A model generated the notes under the pieces. That model saw only the letters and a program-made list of their open reading frames with translations, was not told the DNA's origin and did not search any database. A DNA stretch of 64,000 bases. Source: Myoxocephalus aenaeus. Taxonomy: Eukaryota; Chordata; Actinopteri; Perciformes; Cottidae. Made by a program: the position numbers and the translations under genes. The DNA is taken from contig JBAMJR010000170.1 in NCBI GenBank assembly GCA_038501785.1, forward strand, positions 5,917,001-5,981,000, given 5' to 3'. Shown here piece after piece: positions 1-28,875 of the stretch; the first letter of the stretch is position 1; each line of letters opens with the position of its first letter.

Positions 1-520
1 AATCAGCTTTAATGGCCATGTAAATTTGCACATACATGGAATTTGACTCCGGTTTCACTTGCTCTTCGTACTTTTTTCACACACAATATACAAGATAAAT
101 ATAAAAAATATAAAAAGGACATTAAAGACAGTAGTAAAAAATATAAAAAGGACATTAAAGACAATAGTAAAACAACAAAAAAGTGCAGATAGTGCAGATG
201 AAGAGTCTGTTTAACTGTTCATCAGAGTGACGGCCAGTGGGAAGAAGCTGTTTCTGTGTCTGGTGGTTTTGGCGTACAGTGCTCTGTAGCGCCTACCAGA
301 GGGGAGGAGTTGGAACAGCTTGTGTCCAGGGTGTGAGGGGTCTGTGGTGATCTTTACAGCCCGCTTCCTGACTCTGGCGGTGTGCAAGTCCAGGATGGAG
401 GGCAGGCTGGAACCAATGGTTCTCTCTGCAGACCTGACGATCCGTTGGAGTCTGACTCTGTCCTGTTTGGTGGCCGATCCAAACCACACAGTGATGGAAG
501 AGCAGAGGACAGACTGGATG
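1..520 (-). mobile_element. 3' end of a LINE (L2/CR1-like), reverse orientation
   Basis: On the minus strand, 489-211 encodes the C-terminal tail found in many fish LINE ORF2 proteins, with SAERTIGSSLPSILDLHTAR and DPSHPGHKLFQLLPSGRRYR, ending in an in-frame stop at 211. Positions 1-210 would be its 3'UTR and include a 33-bp tandem duplication (102-134 and 135-167). Its inner edge abuts a hAT fragment at 521, and the other end leaves the window. The clade is from memory and uncertain. It lies inside an intron of the kcnh8-like gene, antisense to it. Confidence 0.7.
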
Positions 521-880
521 ATATATTATGTTGAACATAATATATATGGATGGATAACAGCCAACCCAATTATATTATCAACACAACTCCTTGTCCTTGG
601 TCACGGTGGCCACAGCACTTAAAAGAATAAACTTCATAATTCTCACAATTCTGACCCTTTGCTTTTTTATTAACAGCATGTACTTGTACTTTCAATACTT
701 AAGTACATTTTATATCAGAAAAATACTTTTGATACTTAAGTACAGAAAATATCAGATACTTTAAGACTTTTACTCAAGTAGTATTTTAATAGGTGACTTT
801 TACTTTTAATGGAGTAATTTTCCAGTAAGGTATCTTTACTTTTACTCAAGTACGGCTTTTGGGTACTTTATACACCACAG
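521..880. mobile_element. Right-end fragment of a hAT-type DNA transposon
   Basis: Positions 521-878 match 20299-20656 over their full length with roughly a dozen substitutions and no length change. That second sequence is the right end of a complete hAT element. This copy ends TACACCACAG at 871-880, where the complete copy has TACACCACTG. Its left part is missing and is replaced by the LINE at 1-520. Confidence 0.8.
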
Positions 881-1729
881 GATGAGAGAATATATACCGA
901 TTTCTTTTTGTATTTGCTCCCAAGTCCGTTTCACACCGCCAGGGTTACAGATGAAAGAATAAGGCTAAAATATTGTCACACACTTCATCAGAATACATCT
1001 GCAACACATAAACGTAACATAATACACATGTACAGTATATCGTCAGATATCGTGCTCTAGAATCTAGATGACACAGTAATATTATAAATCTATTAATTTA
1101 CACATTCACACAGTCAGCAGTTTATTGCCAGCTGTCTTTGTGCATGTGTCTGTTCAAACTCTGTTGCTTTTAGTCTGTATTATGACTTTAACTTCTTCGT
1201 GTTTGTGTAATATTAATTTTCAAACTACGTACTGAGCTTTGATTGGTCAGTAGGCGGTGCTTTTATACAAGTTGATCTCTTATCTCCAACACAACCTGCT
1301 CCGAAGCAGCTTAGGTGTTCAGCATAAGTAACCGTGGTCATTTATCTAGGTGAGAAGTGAACCTCCTTCGTGGAACTGAAAACCCAGAGTTAACCCTGAA
1401 TAATCCCAAATCCTGCTTCGTGAAACAGGCCTCTGGTTTGAGCAGATCCCAGTCATCCATTAATGTTGCACTGCTGTCTTTACTGTTACTGAAACAAGCC
1501 CTGCTGTTTCTTATCCCTCATTTTGGCACTGTCAAGTTTACAGTAAGATACACAACATTATATTTCCCTGCACGGTGCCAAGCTTCTGGCATTAAAACAG
1601 CAAAAGGTTTTTCCTATTTTGGATCGCTCTGTCTATTTCACACTGTTTCATTCATGCGTATGCTCCTATATCTCTCCCCTGTCTAACTCTCCCTTATCCA
1701 TTTCCTGTTCTCTCTTTCTACACCTGCAG
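881..1729 (+). other. Intron of the kcnh8-like gene, nothing further recognised
   Basis: AT-rich sequence with no coding similarity that I can see. The acceptor is CACCTGCAG, ending at 1729. Confidence 0.5.
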
Positions 1730-17436
<15,707 letters not shown>

Positions 17437-18680
17437 CAGCCCTCCATCTGAACTTTCCTGGACACTGCAGGACTTAATCCAGGATATTTTTAGGGAATAT
17501 GTTTCTGAACTGAAGTTCAGGCTGATCATTGGAGGATATGTGCAGGAATTCAACTTAGATTCCTCTTTTGTGCATGAAAACAAGTACAGAAGGTTTAGGT
17601 GCGTTAGCTCTACCTTATAGAAATGTAGTGTTGCTAGTCGAGCTGCAGAAGTTTAGATCAGTTGTGGAGCTGTATCGTGGCAGCTCTCTGGGCACAGCTC
17701 ACCAACACCCCCCACCTTGAGGTGCAGGATTGTGCCATAATGGAGGACAAAAGGGATGCAGAGGAGGGGAAAGTTCTTTCAGTCCTCCCTTTTTTCTTCT
17801 TCTGTCTGTTAATGGTTTCAGGTCAGCTGGTCTGGTTGGACGAGGAGAAAACATTGTGAGTGAAGGTGGGGTTTGTAGACAAGGAGGGGTAGGGGCTCTT
17901 AACATCCATCCCCCATCCTCCTATCTGTGGCATTTTCTCTCCTTTTAAACCTTATTTCCTTGCGCACTCAACCCACACATGATGCTCTGGATTGCGTGTA
18001 CCAGTGCATGGCTTGTTGGGACTGGTTGGACTTGGAGCACAAGATGGTTTGAGGAGTGAGATGGGACGTATTGTGCTCTTTACCGCTGGACCTCAGGGGA
18101 AGAGGGGGTGGAGGTAGAGGAAGCTGGTTATGGAGGTGGGGGTATGTTGTGCCCCAGGCAGCACGGCCCCTGCTGTCGTCTGTCACACTGAGCACAGGGA
18201 CTCGTTCTCCCTCTCTGCTTCTCTTTTCCAGTGTTTTTCTCCACACACCTACACTCTCTCTCCCTCCTTCTTTATCTCTCTCTTGCTCTCTGCATGCCTT
18301 TCCAAGCCTTTTGAGTGGTGCCTGTAGACACACATTAACATGCTGCATGTCACCCTGTGGAAATCCAGCTTGCCATTTATCTATCTATTTAAAGGAAACA
18401 TGGTTCAATCTTTTATTAGCTGAATCTGACATTTACTGATGCATATTTATTGTATGTTGACTCAGTCTAACAACTGGGTAATCTAGGGACAATGTAGTCG
18501 CCCCTGTTGTGCAATGGCCTGGAGCAAAGTGCCAATACTAAATTGGTTCCTGATCCACGATGGAGGCCATATCCCCGATTGTCACCCAGGGATACCATCT
18601 CTGAGATCTATTTTCTCAGCTGTTCAGAGCAAAGGCAATACTCCCATATAAAAGCACAATAAATAAATAAAGACGCTTTT
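17437..18680 (+). other. kcnh8: kcnh8-like 3'UTR (approximate)
   Basis: This is non-coding sequence after the TAG stop. The first good polyadenylation signal is AATAAA at 18658-18663, inside AATAAATAAATAAAG. A second AATAAA lies near 18915. The 3' end is inferred from the signal only. Confidence 0.4.
18658..18663 (+). terminator. putative polyadenylation signal of the kcnh8-like gene
   Basis: AATAAA about 1.2 kb after the stop codon, in an A-rich context. Confidence 0.4.
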
Positions 18681-19361
18681 ATATTTCTATGAATGTATCA
18701 ATACTAAAGATGTATTTTTTTACCTCAAGTAATGCAAGAGTGTGGAATGGCAGTTAATGATGCTACTGTATATGAATGTATAGTAGTGCTGTTTGCTGAT
18801 ACCAGCCAATGCAATCTTAAACTAGGAAAAAGATCCAAACTCCTGACAGATCTACTGTACTCTTTTGACTTCATGTAGGTTTGCATCTGCTTCTCTGCAA
18901 ATGGAATGTACTGTAATAAAACATCTTTTTTTTTCTCATAACATTTTGATATTATTAGATACAAAAAAAACTGTTATGCTAATAAATGACAAATATGACT
19001 GTTATGCCCCTGGCTTTTTTGTTTTCATTCATTGATTGTCACATTTAGGAGTCCGCCTTTATTTTTACAAAGCAAAAAACACATTTCAATGATTGGTCTA
19101 TCAAATGCTTTAGTTTAGCTCAATTATTGTGTTTTGGAAGTCAGTGGATAAAATGTCTGCTCATGCAGAATACAATTTACTTCCTGATCAGTTTCATGGA
19201 CATGATTAAAATAAAATAAAAAAATCACTCTTAATGAGATATGGCTCAAAGCCTACTCCTCCAGCAAATCTAATGATTTTCTTCATGCGTAGGTTTCTGC
19301 AATAATCTGCTGAGATCCAGATAAATGTATGATGTCATTGGATTACAGCTAAACCAGGTAT
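18681..19361. other. Intergenic sequence between the kcnh8-like gene and a hAT element
   Basis: AT-rich, no gene or RNA seen. Confidence 0.4.
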
Positions 19362-19672
19362 ACATTATGCAGTGGTGTATAGTAACGAAGTAGAAATACT
19401 TCGTTACTGTACTTAAGTAGTTTTTGGGGATATCTGTACTCTACTTTACTATTTATATTTCTGTTTACTTTTACTTTTACTTCACTACATTTTGCAAAGA
19501 AAAATGATACTTTTACTCCGATACATTTCCCCTGAAACCTTCGTTACTCGCTACAAAATCAAATCTATCTTTAAAAAAAAAAAAAAACATCCGGGACTGT
19601 GGTGGAACACAGACTCCACCAAGCAGGTTTTGCGAATCACAACATTCTGCATTTTCCCTCTACATCCTCTAG

Positions 19673-20187
19673 TCCAGCGCTCCCAAACCTTTATGCGTCA
19701 CGGACCGGTTACGTGAAGACAATATTTTCACAGACCGGGTCCGACCTCGGAAAGACGGGAGACAACGACACCCAACGTGTGTTCGTTATGTCCAGTCTAC
19801 TCCTAACTAAACCTTTAGTCCAGTCTACTGCTTAACTTATAACGCGCTGCACAAAGACAGGATGTTGAAATGGAAGCAGGTTTTCATGCTTTTTTGGCGA
19901 TCTCAGGATACTCTGCCTTGGTTTCCAGATCACCGACAGAGTTGTAACAGACTTACGTTTCATTTTTAGAGTAACGTAACATCTTGACATGTGTCAAGAG
20001 GTTCCGTCTGAGGTTACCACAGACGGATGTATTTGGTCATTTTTCACAATAAAACATTTTTCCGGCCTTGATTTTTTTTTATTTAATTGAAATGTTTCAT
20101 TCATTCTTTCTGTGGCCCGGTACCAAGAGACCCACAGACCGGTACCAAGAGACCCACAGAGCGGTACCAAGAGACCCACGGCGGGCG
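19673..20187. mobile_element. Second hAT-like fragment nested in the first
   Basis: CAGCGCTCCCAAACCTTTAT and CACGGACCGGTTACG at the left, and GGCCCGGTACC-type repeats at the right, resemble a widespread fish hAT family that starts CAGGGGTCCCCAAAC. Its right terminus is degraded, so the end is approximate. It contains three 22-bp tandem units (20117-20182). Confidence 0.55.
20117..20182. repeat. Three 22-bp tandem units
   Basis: Units of the form CCGGTACCAAGAGACCCACA at 20117-20138, 20139-20160 and 20161-20182. The last is diverged. Confidence 0.85.
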
Positions 20188-20674
20188 GAATGAGCATACT
20201 TATAACCACACTGTTACAAGTCCTTCATAGTGTCATATTGCTTTTTGGAGAATTATGATGATAAGTTCATAGTAGATGCAAAAGTATACTTAGGTACAAT
20301 ATATTATGTTGAACATAATATATATGGATGGATCACAGCCAACCCAGTTATTGTATCAACACAACTCCTGGTCCTTGGTCATGGTGGCCACAGCACTTAA
20401 AAGAATAAACTTCATAATTCTCAAAATTCTGACCCTTTGCTTTTTTATTAAAAGCATGTACTTGTACTTTCAATACAATAGTACATTTTATATCAGAAAA
20501 ATACTTTTGATACTTAAGTACAGAAAATATCAGATACTTTAAGACTTTTACTCAAGTAGTATTTTAATAGGTGACTTTTACTTTTACTGGAGTAATTTTC
20601 CAGTAAGGTATCTTTACTTTTACTCAAGTACGGCTTTTGGGTACTTTATACACCACTGACATTATGCTATGCCA

Positions 20675-20930
20675 CTTTTAGCATATTAGCATGTTAATTT
20701 GTAACCTGCAGCTGAGGACGATGGGAATGTAATTTATGGAAGTGTTTGGTCATATACCTAAGTATTGGATGTATTCAAACTTTGAACTAATGATGACAAC
20801 AGTGGAAACATTTAGGGAGCCCCAACATTATAATAATTCATCGTAAGGGAGACTTGAATATGTGTGCTGAGTTTTATATAAATCCATCCAACAGCTGTCG
20901 CTGAATTGTTCTTGGACTCACCGACAAATA
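20675..20930 (-). repeat. Degenerate interspersed fish repeat
   Basis: Blocks such as CAGCTGAGGACGATGGGAAT, TTTGGTCATATACC and AATCCATCCAACAGCTGTCG match the reverse complement of the sequence family also seen at 44020-44330. Class not known to me. Confidence 0.5.

Positions 20931-22124
<1,194 letters not shown>

Positions 22125-22202
<78 letters not shown>
22125..22202. repeat. (CA)n microsatellite
   Basis: About 39 CA units. Confidence 0.97.
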
Positions 22203-22203
<1 letters not shown>

Positions 22204-25200
22204 TCACTCTTCCATTCAAATGAGCACTTTATCCCAGTGAAAAGAGCCTCTTCACTTGTCCCCATCCCAGATTTTAGTCCTAAAAAACACCATCGCTGTG
22301 CACGAGGTGTGAACTTCTCTCTCAGGTAAACTAAAAATCTGTCCCTTTCTCTTCTTTCATCGCCATGGACATAATGGAGATATGTTAAAATCTGCCAGCT
22401 GTGGTGAGGTGTCTCCATTCAGCCCTTACTGAGACCTGATAGGCTGCCTGCTAACAAAAAGAAAAGCTGAGCTGTGTGCTGAACCAAGGACACATTATGT
22501 TTTCTGTTTAAATGTGTGTGTGCTTCTGGTCGTGTGCACGTCCGTACATCAAGTGTGTGTTTGCATATAAGAGAGCACACATCCAGGCATGTGTCAGATA
22601 TGGAGAAAGTTCTCCACACAAGGGCTTTACATGTATCTGTTCCACTCTGGGGGAGACAGAGGCTACTGCTGCACATCCAAATTGATACATTTGCATTGGT
22701 ATAATGCAGGAAGGGAGGGGGAAGCTTGCAGGACATCTTGTGTGTTTGATAAATGAGTCTGCTCCCCTGGGTGCAACAGGACAAGTGGTGTTGGTGGTGG
22801 TGGAAGAACAATGTGCATGTGAGAGATTAATGGTGGTTTCTTCTCTAGGAAGTGTAGGCCTGGCTATGCCCATAGAGCGAGGATACTGGAACAGCTGCTA
22901 AATTACCTGCATTGTTGCTCACCTGTCAGAGCAGTCTGGCATTTACAAAGCAGCAGATAGGACGATCATCAGCATGTAGAGCTTTGTGAAATAGTTGTCT
23001 TCCATTGTGTTGGATGTAGCAGTGATGTAAGGGTCCCTTTCTAAAAGTCTAAACTAAAATACCCACTAAAATTAAAAGAAGATAAAATGCAGTCCTCTGT
23101 CTGTGAACATCTGGCATTTGTACTCTTTAGACAGCCGTATAGATTTGGTACCTTTCCATTCTGTTGTTTGTTTTCAAGGATGACTATCCAAATGTTGACA
23201 TTACAAAATGAACCAAAGTCCTCCAGCTTTTCTGTACATCCATTTAATCAGAGGCTGCAAAAGCATTAAACTATATGTCAAGATGATAGCAGTAGAGGGC
23301 TCGATGTCTCTGCATGAGTGTCTTGTCTGTTTTTCAGCTTCCTAGAGAGAGAGAGATAGGGATGGCTGTTTGCATCATACAAGCAGGAAAAACTGTAATC
23401 GTGTGGCCAATATTGTCTCTTTTTTTTGTCGACAGATTATCAACTCTCAGAATCATGACTATAGTATTAGGGTGTGGGCTTAAAGGGTTAAATAAACATT
23501 CTCAACTCATTTCTTTTTTTTCTTTTAGTCAAATTTGTCTTAATCAAAACATAAATCTGAATCTAGTCGAGTTAGAATTTAAGAGCAATCTTATTAAATA
23601 ATATTTTTTACGACCATTGTTTTTCAATTTATGATCAAATTCAAATAATGTAATCATACTCTCATCACCTGTTTAGCAGCCTTTATATTTAAGCCACGCC
23701 ACCCAGCATATAAGGTGGGAAATAAGAAAGATTGCTGCTATCATTTTCTCATTTCAAGTTTTTGATGTGTTGCACAAATACAGTTTTTATTGAAACACTG
23801 ATTCATAATTTAAAAGGTGCCCTTATAAAGTGTTTGTGTCACCAGGAACTTTCTAAATGAGACATTCAGTAGCCCTTTTTGTCCCTGACCATAATTGCTG
23901 CTGCAAGTTTTTGTCACATTTTAATGTACTTAATCTTTACTCAGTGTCAGCCGCGGCCCCTGGCCCTCCCACATAGCCCTAATTGCACAACAAGCACATA
24001 ACGAATGAATGAAAACAACAGTGTCTGTGTAAAGAACACCCAAGGCTCTTAAAGACGTGCACAGTAAGTACAGCCGGCCCCGTCCTGGGTGAAATAGCCC
24101 CATGGATCTTCATAAGGAGGCCACGGCTCCACGCACCACAGACGCTGACATCCATCTGAGTCTCACTGGTTCATCGGTGTTTGTGAGAATGCGACATGTC
24201 TCAGGTCCTTTTTCACTTTCACTTCTCTTTTGTTTTCACAGGTCCTTTGTTAGTGTGGCATTGGGTGCTGACTCCATGACAGGTTTGATGCATGAACGCG
24301 CGCTCGTCGACTCTCTGCACATATTGATTGTATTAAACCAAACATGCATTGAAGTGGTCGCCCGTCCCTTTGTCAGAAACTGAGCTTGCATATCCGACAA
24401 AATATAGAAATTACCATAAAGCACTGGTACTACATCAAATTAAGTTACAAAAAAGTGGTTTAAAATGTTAATAAGGGCATGAACAAGTATATTACTTTCA
24501 TTTGACAAAATGTCATTCACAAGCATAGAAATACTAAAATCAATCTAATCCCTAAATTACTTTTGATGAGGTTGTACCCCAAGGAGTTTTAACAGAAATC
24601 CCCAAACACTTTGTTTGTGATTTGGAAAGTAAAGTAGTGTCATTTCCCGCCACAGATATAGAGCATTAGTCAAATCTATTGTATGTAATCATAATTTAGG
24701 TCTCCTAGACCCCAAACTGGAATGACGTCTCCGTTGAAACATGCCAGTAAGCAAATTTCATAAATCAATCATATATCAAAACAATGTCTTGTGTTTCAAG
24801 GTGTTTTAGGGGTCCAGTTGTCAACAAAGGTTAAACTGGCCTTTTCTGTTCCTTCAGTTGACTTTATAGGCTATATGTCCTGCAGTCTTCCAGGCAAACA
24901 TGGATTGCTTTTCACAGTGATATTAGCAACACAATGACCCCATGGCCTCTTGACATCCTCTGAAGAGCTAAAGCAGAGAGATGTTATCCTTCTTGTTCAA
25001 CAGCTCCTATAGTTATGTAACGGAGAGAGAAGACGTATTAATCAACAATATGTTTTTGTCCAAGTGTTTGACCTATGCCTCGAAGCTGCAGACATACCAT
25101 ATGACTGTGTTTTATTCTAAAAGGTGCCGTGTACTCGACTGGGCTAAGTGCACCATGGGTTAAGAAAAGCATTAGTGTGACAGAGAATAGGCGATTATTA

Positions 25201-26580
25201 GCACTCAATGCCTGGGGACCAGCAGAGCGTCCTCCTGCCTGCCAGTTGACCTCCTAACCTCTGTAGCTTGAATAACGGTCACACTTATGATTGAGATATC
25301 CGTTACAGTAGACACAAGGACACTGGATGTTAATCACATCATAATCACAGCATCATCTCAGTCTCATGCATATTAGGATATTGCTGTCACATGATAGACT
25401 GACTGTGTAGCATAATCATGTTTATTATAAGGACATCTTTAAGGATATTCTCATAAGTGAATCATATTGGTTCATAACAACAACAAAGTGATCAGTTGGG
25501 GCTTTAGAAGATCTTTAAGGCAGATGGCTCCCTCTGCTGTTGGCAGCTGATAATGTATGAGTCTACATTTTTGGTCAATATGTGTTGTAAAACATGATCC
25601 CAAACACATGGAGAAACCACACAACAGGTTTGAATAAAACATGTTGTGGAATTGAATCCCTCACACAGGTGTTTTCAGACAACCTGATTGTCATCTCTCT
25701 TACTCCCCTGTTGAGTGCCGTTGCACCGAAGGTGTTATTTTTTTTGCACGAAAGTATAAATTATAAAATGAATGATGGTTATATTCCACTAGCTGCTTCA
25801 GTGTCTGGCATTGTGCATGCATGCTTACTGTCACACTGTCATGTCTTATACTGGCACACATAAATAGAACAGCGCCATCGTTAAACTGATTATAGCAGCT
25901 ATAATAAAAACACCTGCGGGTTTGCAGGGACCGAACACTACACAACAAGTATGTAGACACCTGAATATTATGTGATTTTCTGACATCTCTTTCGATAATA
26001 AATGTACCTTTCGGTCCGTCATAAAGTAACTGTAACTAGCTTATCTAACCCACGTATGCTACGGGAATTTACTTTTCAGTGCAAATTTGAGTATGTTTTA
26101 CCTGATCCCTACCAGTAATTGAACCGATGTTTTGTATCTCTTCTCATTCAATGTGAGAAATTGGTTTTAAGTCACCCTGTTGTTTTATTTTAACTCTACT
26201 TTAAGATAAAGAGAGGGGAAGGGTGCAATGGTGGTGTCCGGTTTAACGTTTTGTCCAGAACAAATTATATTTATTATTCAAATATACCATGGACTAATCT
26301 TGGTCCTCTCCAGTAGAAGTGCTCCCTCATAATTTCCATCCAGGTAAATTTATAGAGATGAAGCTGTGTTTAATGTGATTCTTTCTGCTGATTCTTCAGT
26401 CATGTGCACAAGAACACATGAAATATGAAACACATGAATTCCTGACAGCATTTAGCCTACTGAAGTTTTCTCACCGAATATAAGTAAATGTACATAAATA
26501 CAATAAGTATTACTAAATAAACAGTTTTAAATAAGTCAACGTAATCGTATCTTGTATTTCATTTCTTTAGATAGTCTGTT
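22203..26580. other. Intergenic region between convergent kcnh8-like and galnt15-like genes
   Basis: About 4.4 kb with no exon, RNA gene or clear transposon end. Open frames here are short and without recognisable similarity. Confidence 0.4.
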
Positions 26581-26581
26581 G

Positions 26582-26587
26582 TTTATT
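26582..26587 (-). terminator. putative polyadenylation signal of the galnt15-like gene
   Basis: TTTATT on +, i.e. AATAAA on the minus strand, about 185 bp after the TGA stop. Confidence 0.45.
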
Positions 26588-26771
26588 ATCTAACAATAAA
26601 TTGTATTTGCAATCCTTAAAACAGGAGCAAAAAAGCTAACTGGCAAAGTGGAGCAAAAAAGGCATCTGTTTTTGTATTTTCTGCACCATTTTACTCCTGC
26701 ATGCCACTATGCAGAGCACATAGTATATGATAATATACATTAATAGCAGGAATCCCTCGCTGCTCTCTGTA

Positions 26772-28788
26772 TCAGGCACCTTTAGGAGCCACTAGTTGCT
26801 CAAAGTGCCACTGTTGTCTGGGTTGATGGGTGCAGGGCCGCAGGAGGAGAGCTCCTGTCTTTGCGTGGGTGTTGACGTCTCTTGGGCTGCTTCGCGTGAG
26901 ACCTCCTTCCTTCACAACCTCGAGGCATAACTGGGACTGCTGGTGAACGAGTTGACCGCTCAGCTGAAGCAGAAAACAGACACAGTGAGTTAGCCAAACG
27001 CCTGCTGTGACCATAAGAGATAAATAACAAGGAAGTTTAACTCTCGGCCTTGCCTTGATGAACTTCCACTGGAGTCTGCTGGTGGTCGGTCGATGTGCGG
27101 GGCACGGAGATAAGATCACCCTCTCTCCACTGGCGTCCATACACAATGCCCCCATGGGACCCCAACGCACTTCAAACTCAGAGTTCAGATCGCAGTGCTG
27201 CAACGACAAGAGAGAGATCATCTTTGCCGCTGTGCGTTACCTGTCTGTCTTTGATTTTCACAACTGTTGTCATGGGTACCTGACTGCCCGTCCCACTGCA
27301 CGGCGCTGCGTTCATGGACCCAACCTGCGGTCCCGGCCCTCGGGGGTAGTCTGCACAGCTGCCAGTGCCGACATTGTACAGCTATGGACAGACAGAAATG
27401 GGACCCATCAGTCACCAATCATGTCCAGTGGCGGTTCTACATGTAATTACGCCCCGGGCGAGACCAACTTTTTATTTTTTTATTATAAACTTAAAGTCCT
27501 CAATTGCACAAATCATTCAACAGAACATTTGAATAACACACTTAAGAGAATCAATGCACACAATTCTGCACAACACAGTATAAGTTACAACATAACTGAC
27601 TTAAGCCCACTAATTGCATTAGAGTATTGCTCTATAGCCTACAGTGGATCCCCCTGTTCCCCCCCTTGTCCGTTCCATTTGGGAGACAGAGGTGAACTTT
27701 CCCCCCGCGCCCCCTCCCCTTCCCCCTTCTCACACATGATCTGTAGACGGTAGTGATGGGAATTCCGGCTCTTTTTAGGGAACCGGCTCTTTTGGCTCGG
27801 CTCACTAAAAAGAGCCGGCTCTTTCGGCTCCCAAATGGCTCTTCAGATTTTTTGGTGCTTAAATTAATTTATTACCAACAATAATGTAAAATTATGCGCA
27901 ATATGAATTACTAATGTAAAAAAAAAAACATGCACTATATCAAATGTTTATTATATAGATACACTTTTATTTATACACTCTACAGAGTGATAAAATAAAA
28001 TTAGAAAGTGCAAAAACAAACGTTTAACTATTTACAAATGAACTTAACTAACTTTTAACTATTTTAAACTTTTAGCTTTTTAATACTTAACAGATTTAAA
28101 GTAAAACAACATACAGAAGCTTACAGAATCACACAACAAAATATAAATTAAAATGTGTAAAACAAAAAGAAAAAAAATCAGCATCCAGAGTTTTGTCCTT
28201 CAGTGAAGGTTTACATTGAGAAAGACCAAGTGCCTCAGCTGTGAGGGCTGATCCTGTTTCTTCTCTCCGTAATGATCTGCCCTGTTTTGGAGAACATTCT
28301 CTCTGAGGGGACTGAAGCTGCTACAATGCACAGTCTCGTGACGTCACATGAACTGTGTAACTCCCGCCCCTCTGCTCATCGCAGGCACAGAGACGACGCC
28401 ACACATATTGACCAATCAAATGCGGCTTGAGAGAGCGAGCGAGAGCGAAAAGAAGAAAAAAAGCCGGCTCCCGTCGTTCACGTCAAAGAGCTCTCAGAGC
28501 CGTTTCGTTCGCGACCGACACATCACTAGTAGACGGAACCTTCTTAGCAAGCAGGGGCGCCTGCAGCTGCAGGGGGCGGCAATTTGACAATTCCCCACAC
28601 AGTGATATGATAGATAATGGAAAACCGCTTCGCGGCCCAGATGATATATATATATATTTTTCTTTTAAGTGGTCGTGCCGCCCCCCACGTGTCATGAAAA
28701 AGTTGCTGCCCGGGTCGCCCGTGCCCAAAACCGCCCCTGATCATGTCCATCAATGGGTGGAACCAATCCTCTGTGTGTGTGTGTGTAT

Positions 28789-28875
<87 letters not shown>

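Larger units (their letters stand above)
19370..20658. mobile_element. hAT-type DNA transposon with perfect target-site duplication
   Basis: Starts CAGTGGTGTATAGTAACG and ends TTTATACACCACTG, giving inverted termini CAGTGGTGTATA. Flanked by identical 8-bp repeats ACATTATG at 19362-19369 and 20659-20666, as expected for the hAT superfamily. Subterminal regions are full of ACTTTTACT/CAAGTA motifs. No transposase frame is seen. It contains a second, damaged hAT-like piece (about 19673-20187). It lies in the intergenic region between the kcnh8-like and galnt15-like genes. Confidence 0.88.

Noticed and set aside
1357..1686. 109-residue + strand frame just before the first kcnh8-like exon
   Set aside because: No similarity and no need in the channel; the true exon starts at the acceptor ending at 1729.
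20117..20182. CRISPR-like regular repeats
   Set aside because: Direct tandem units without spacers, inside a fish transposon. The 37268-37336 units are likewise simple tandem duplications.
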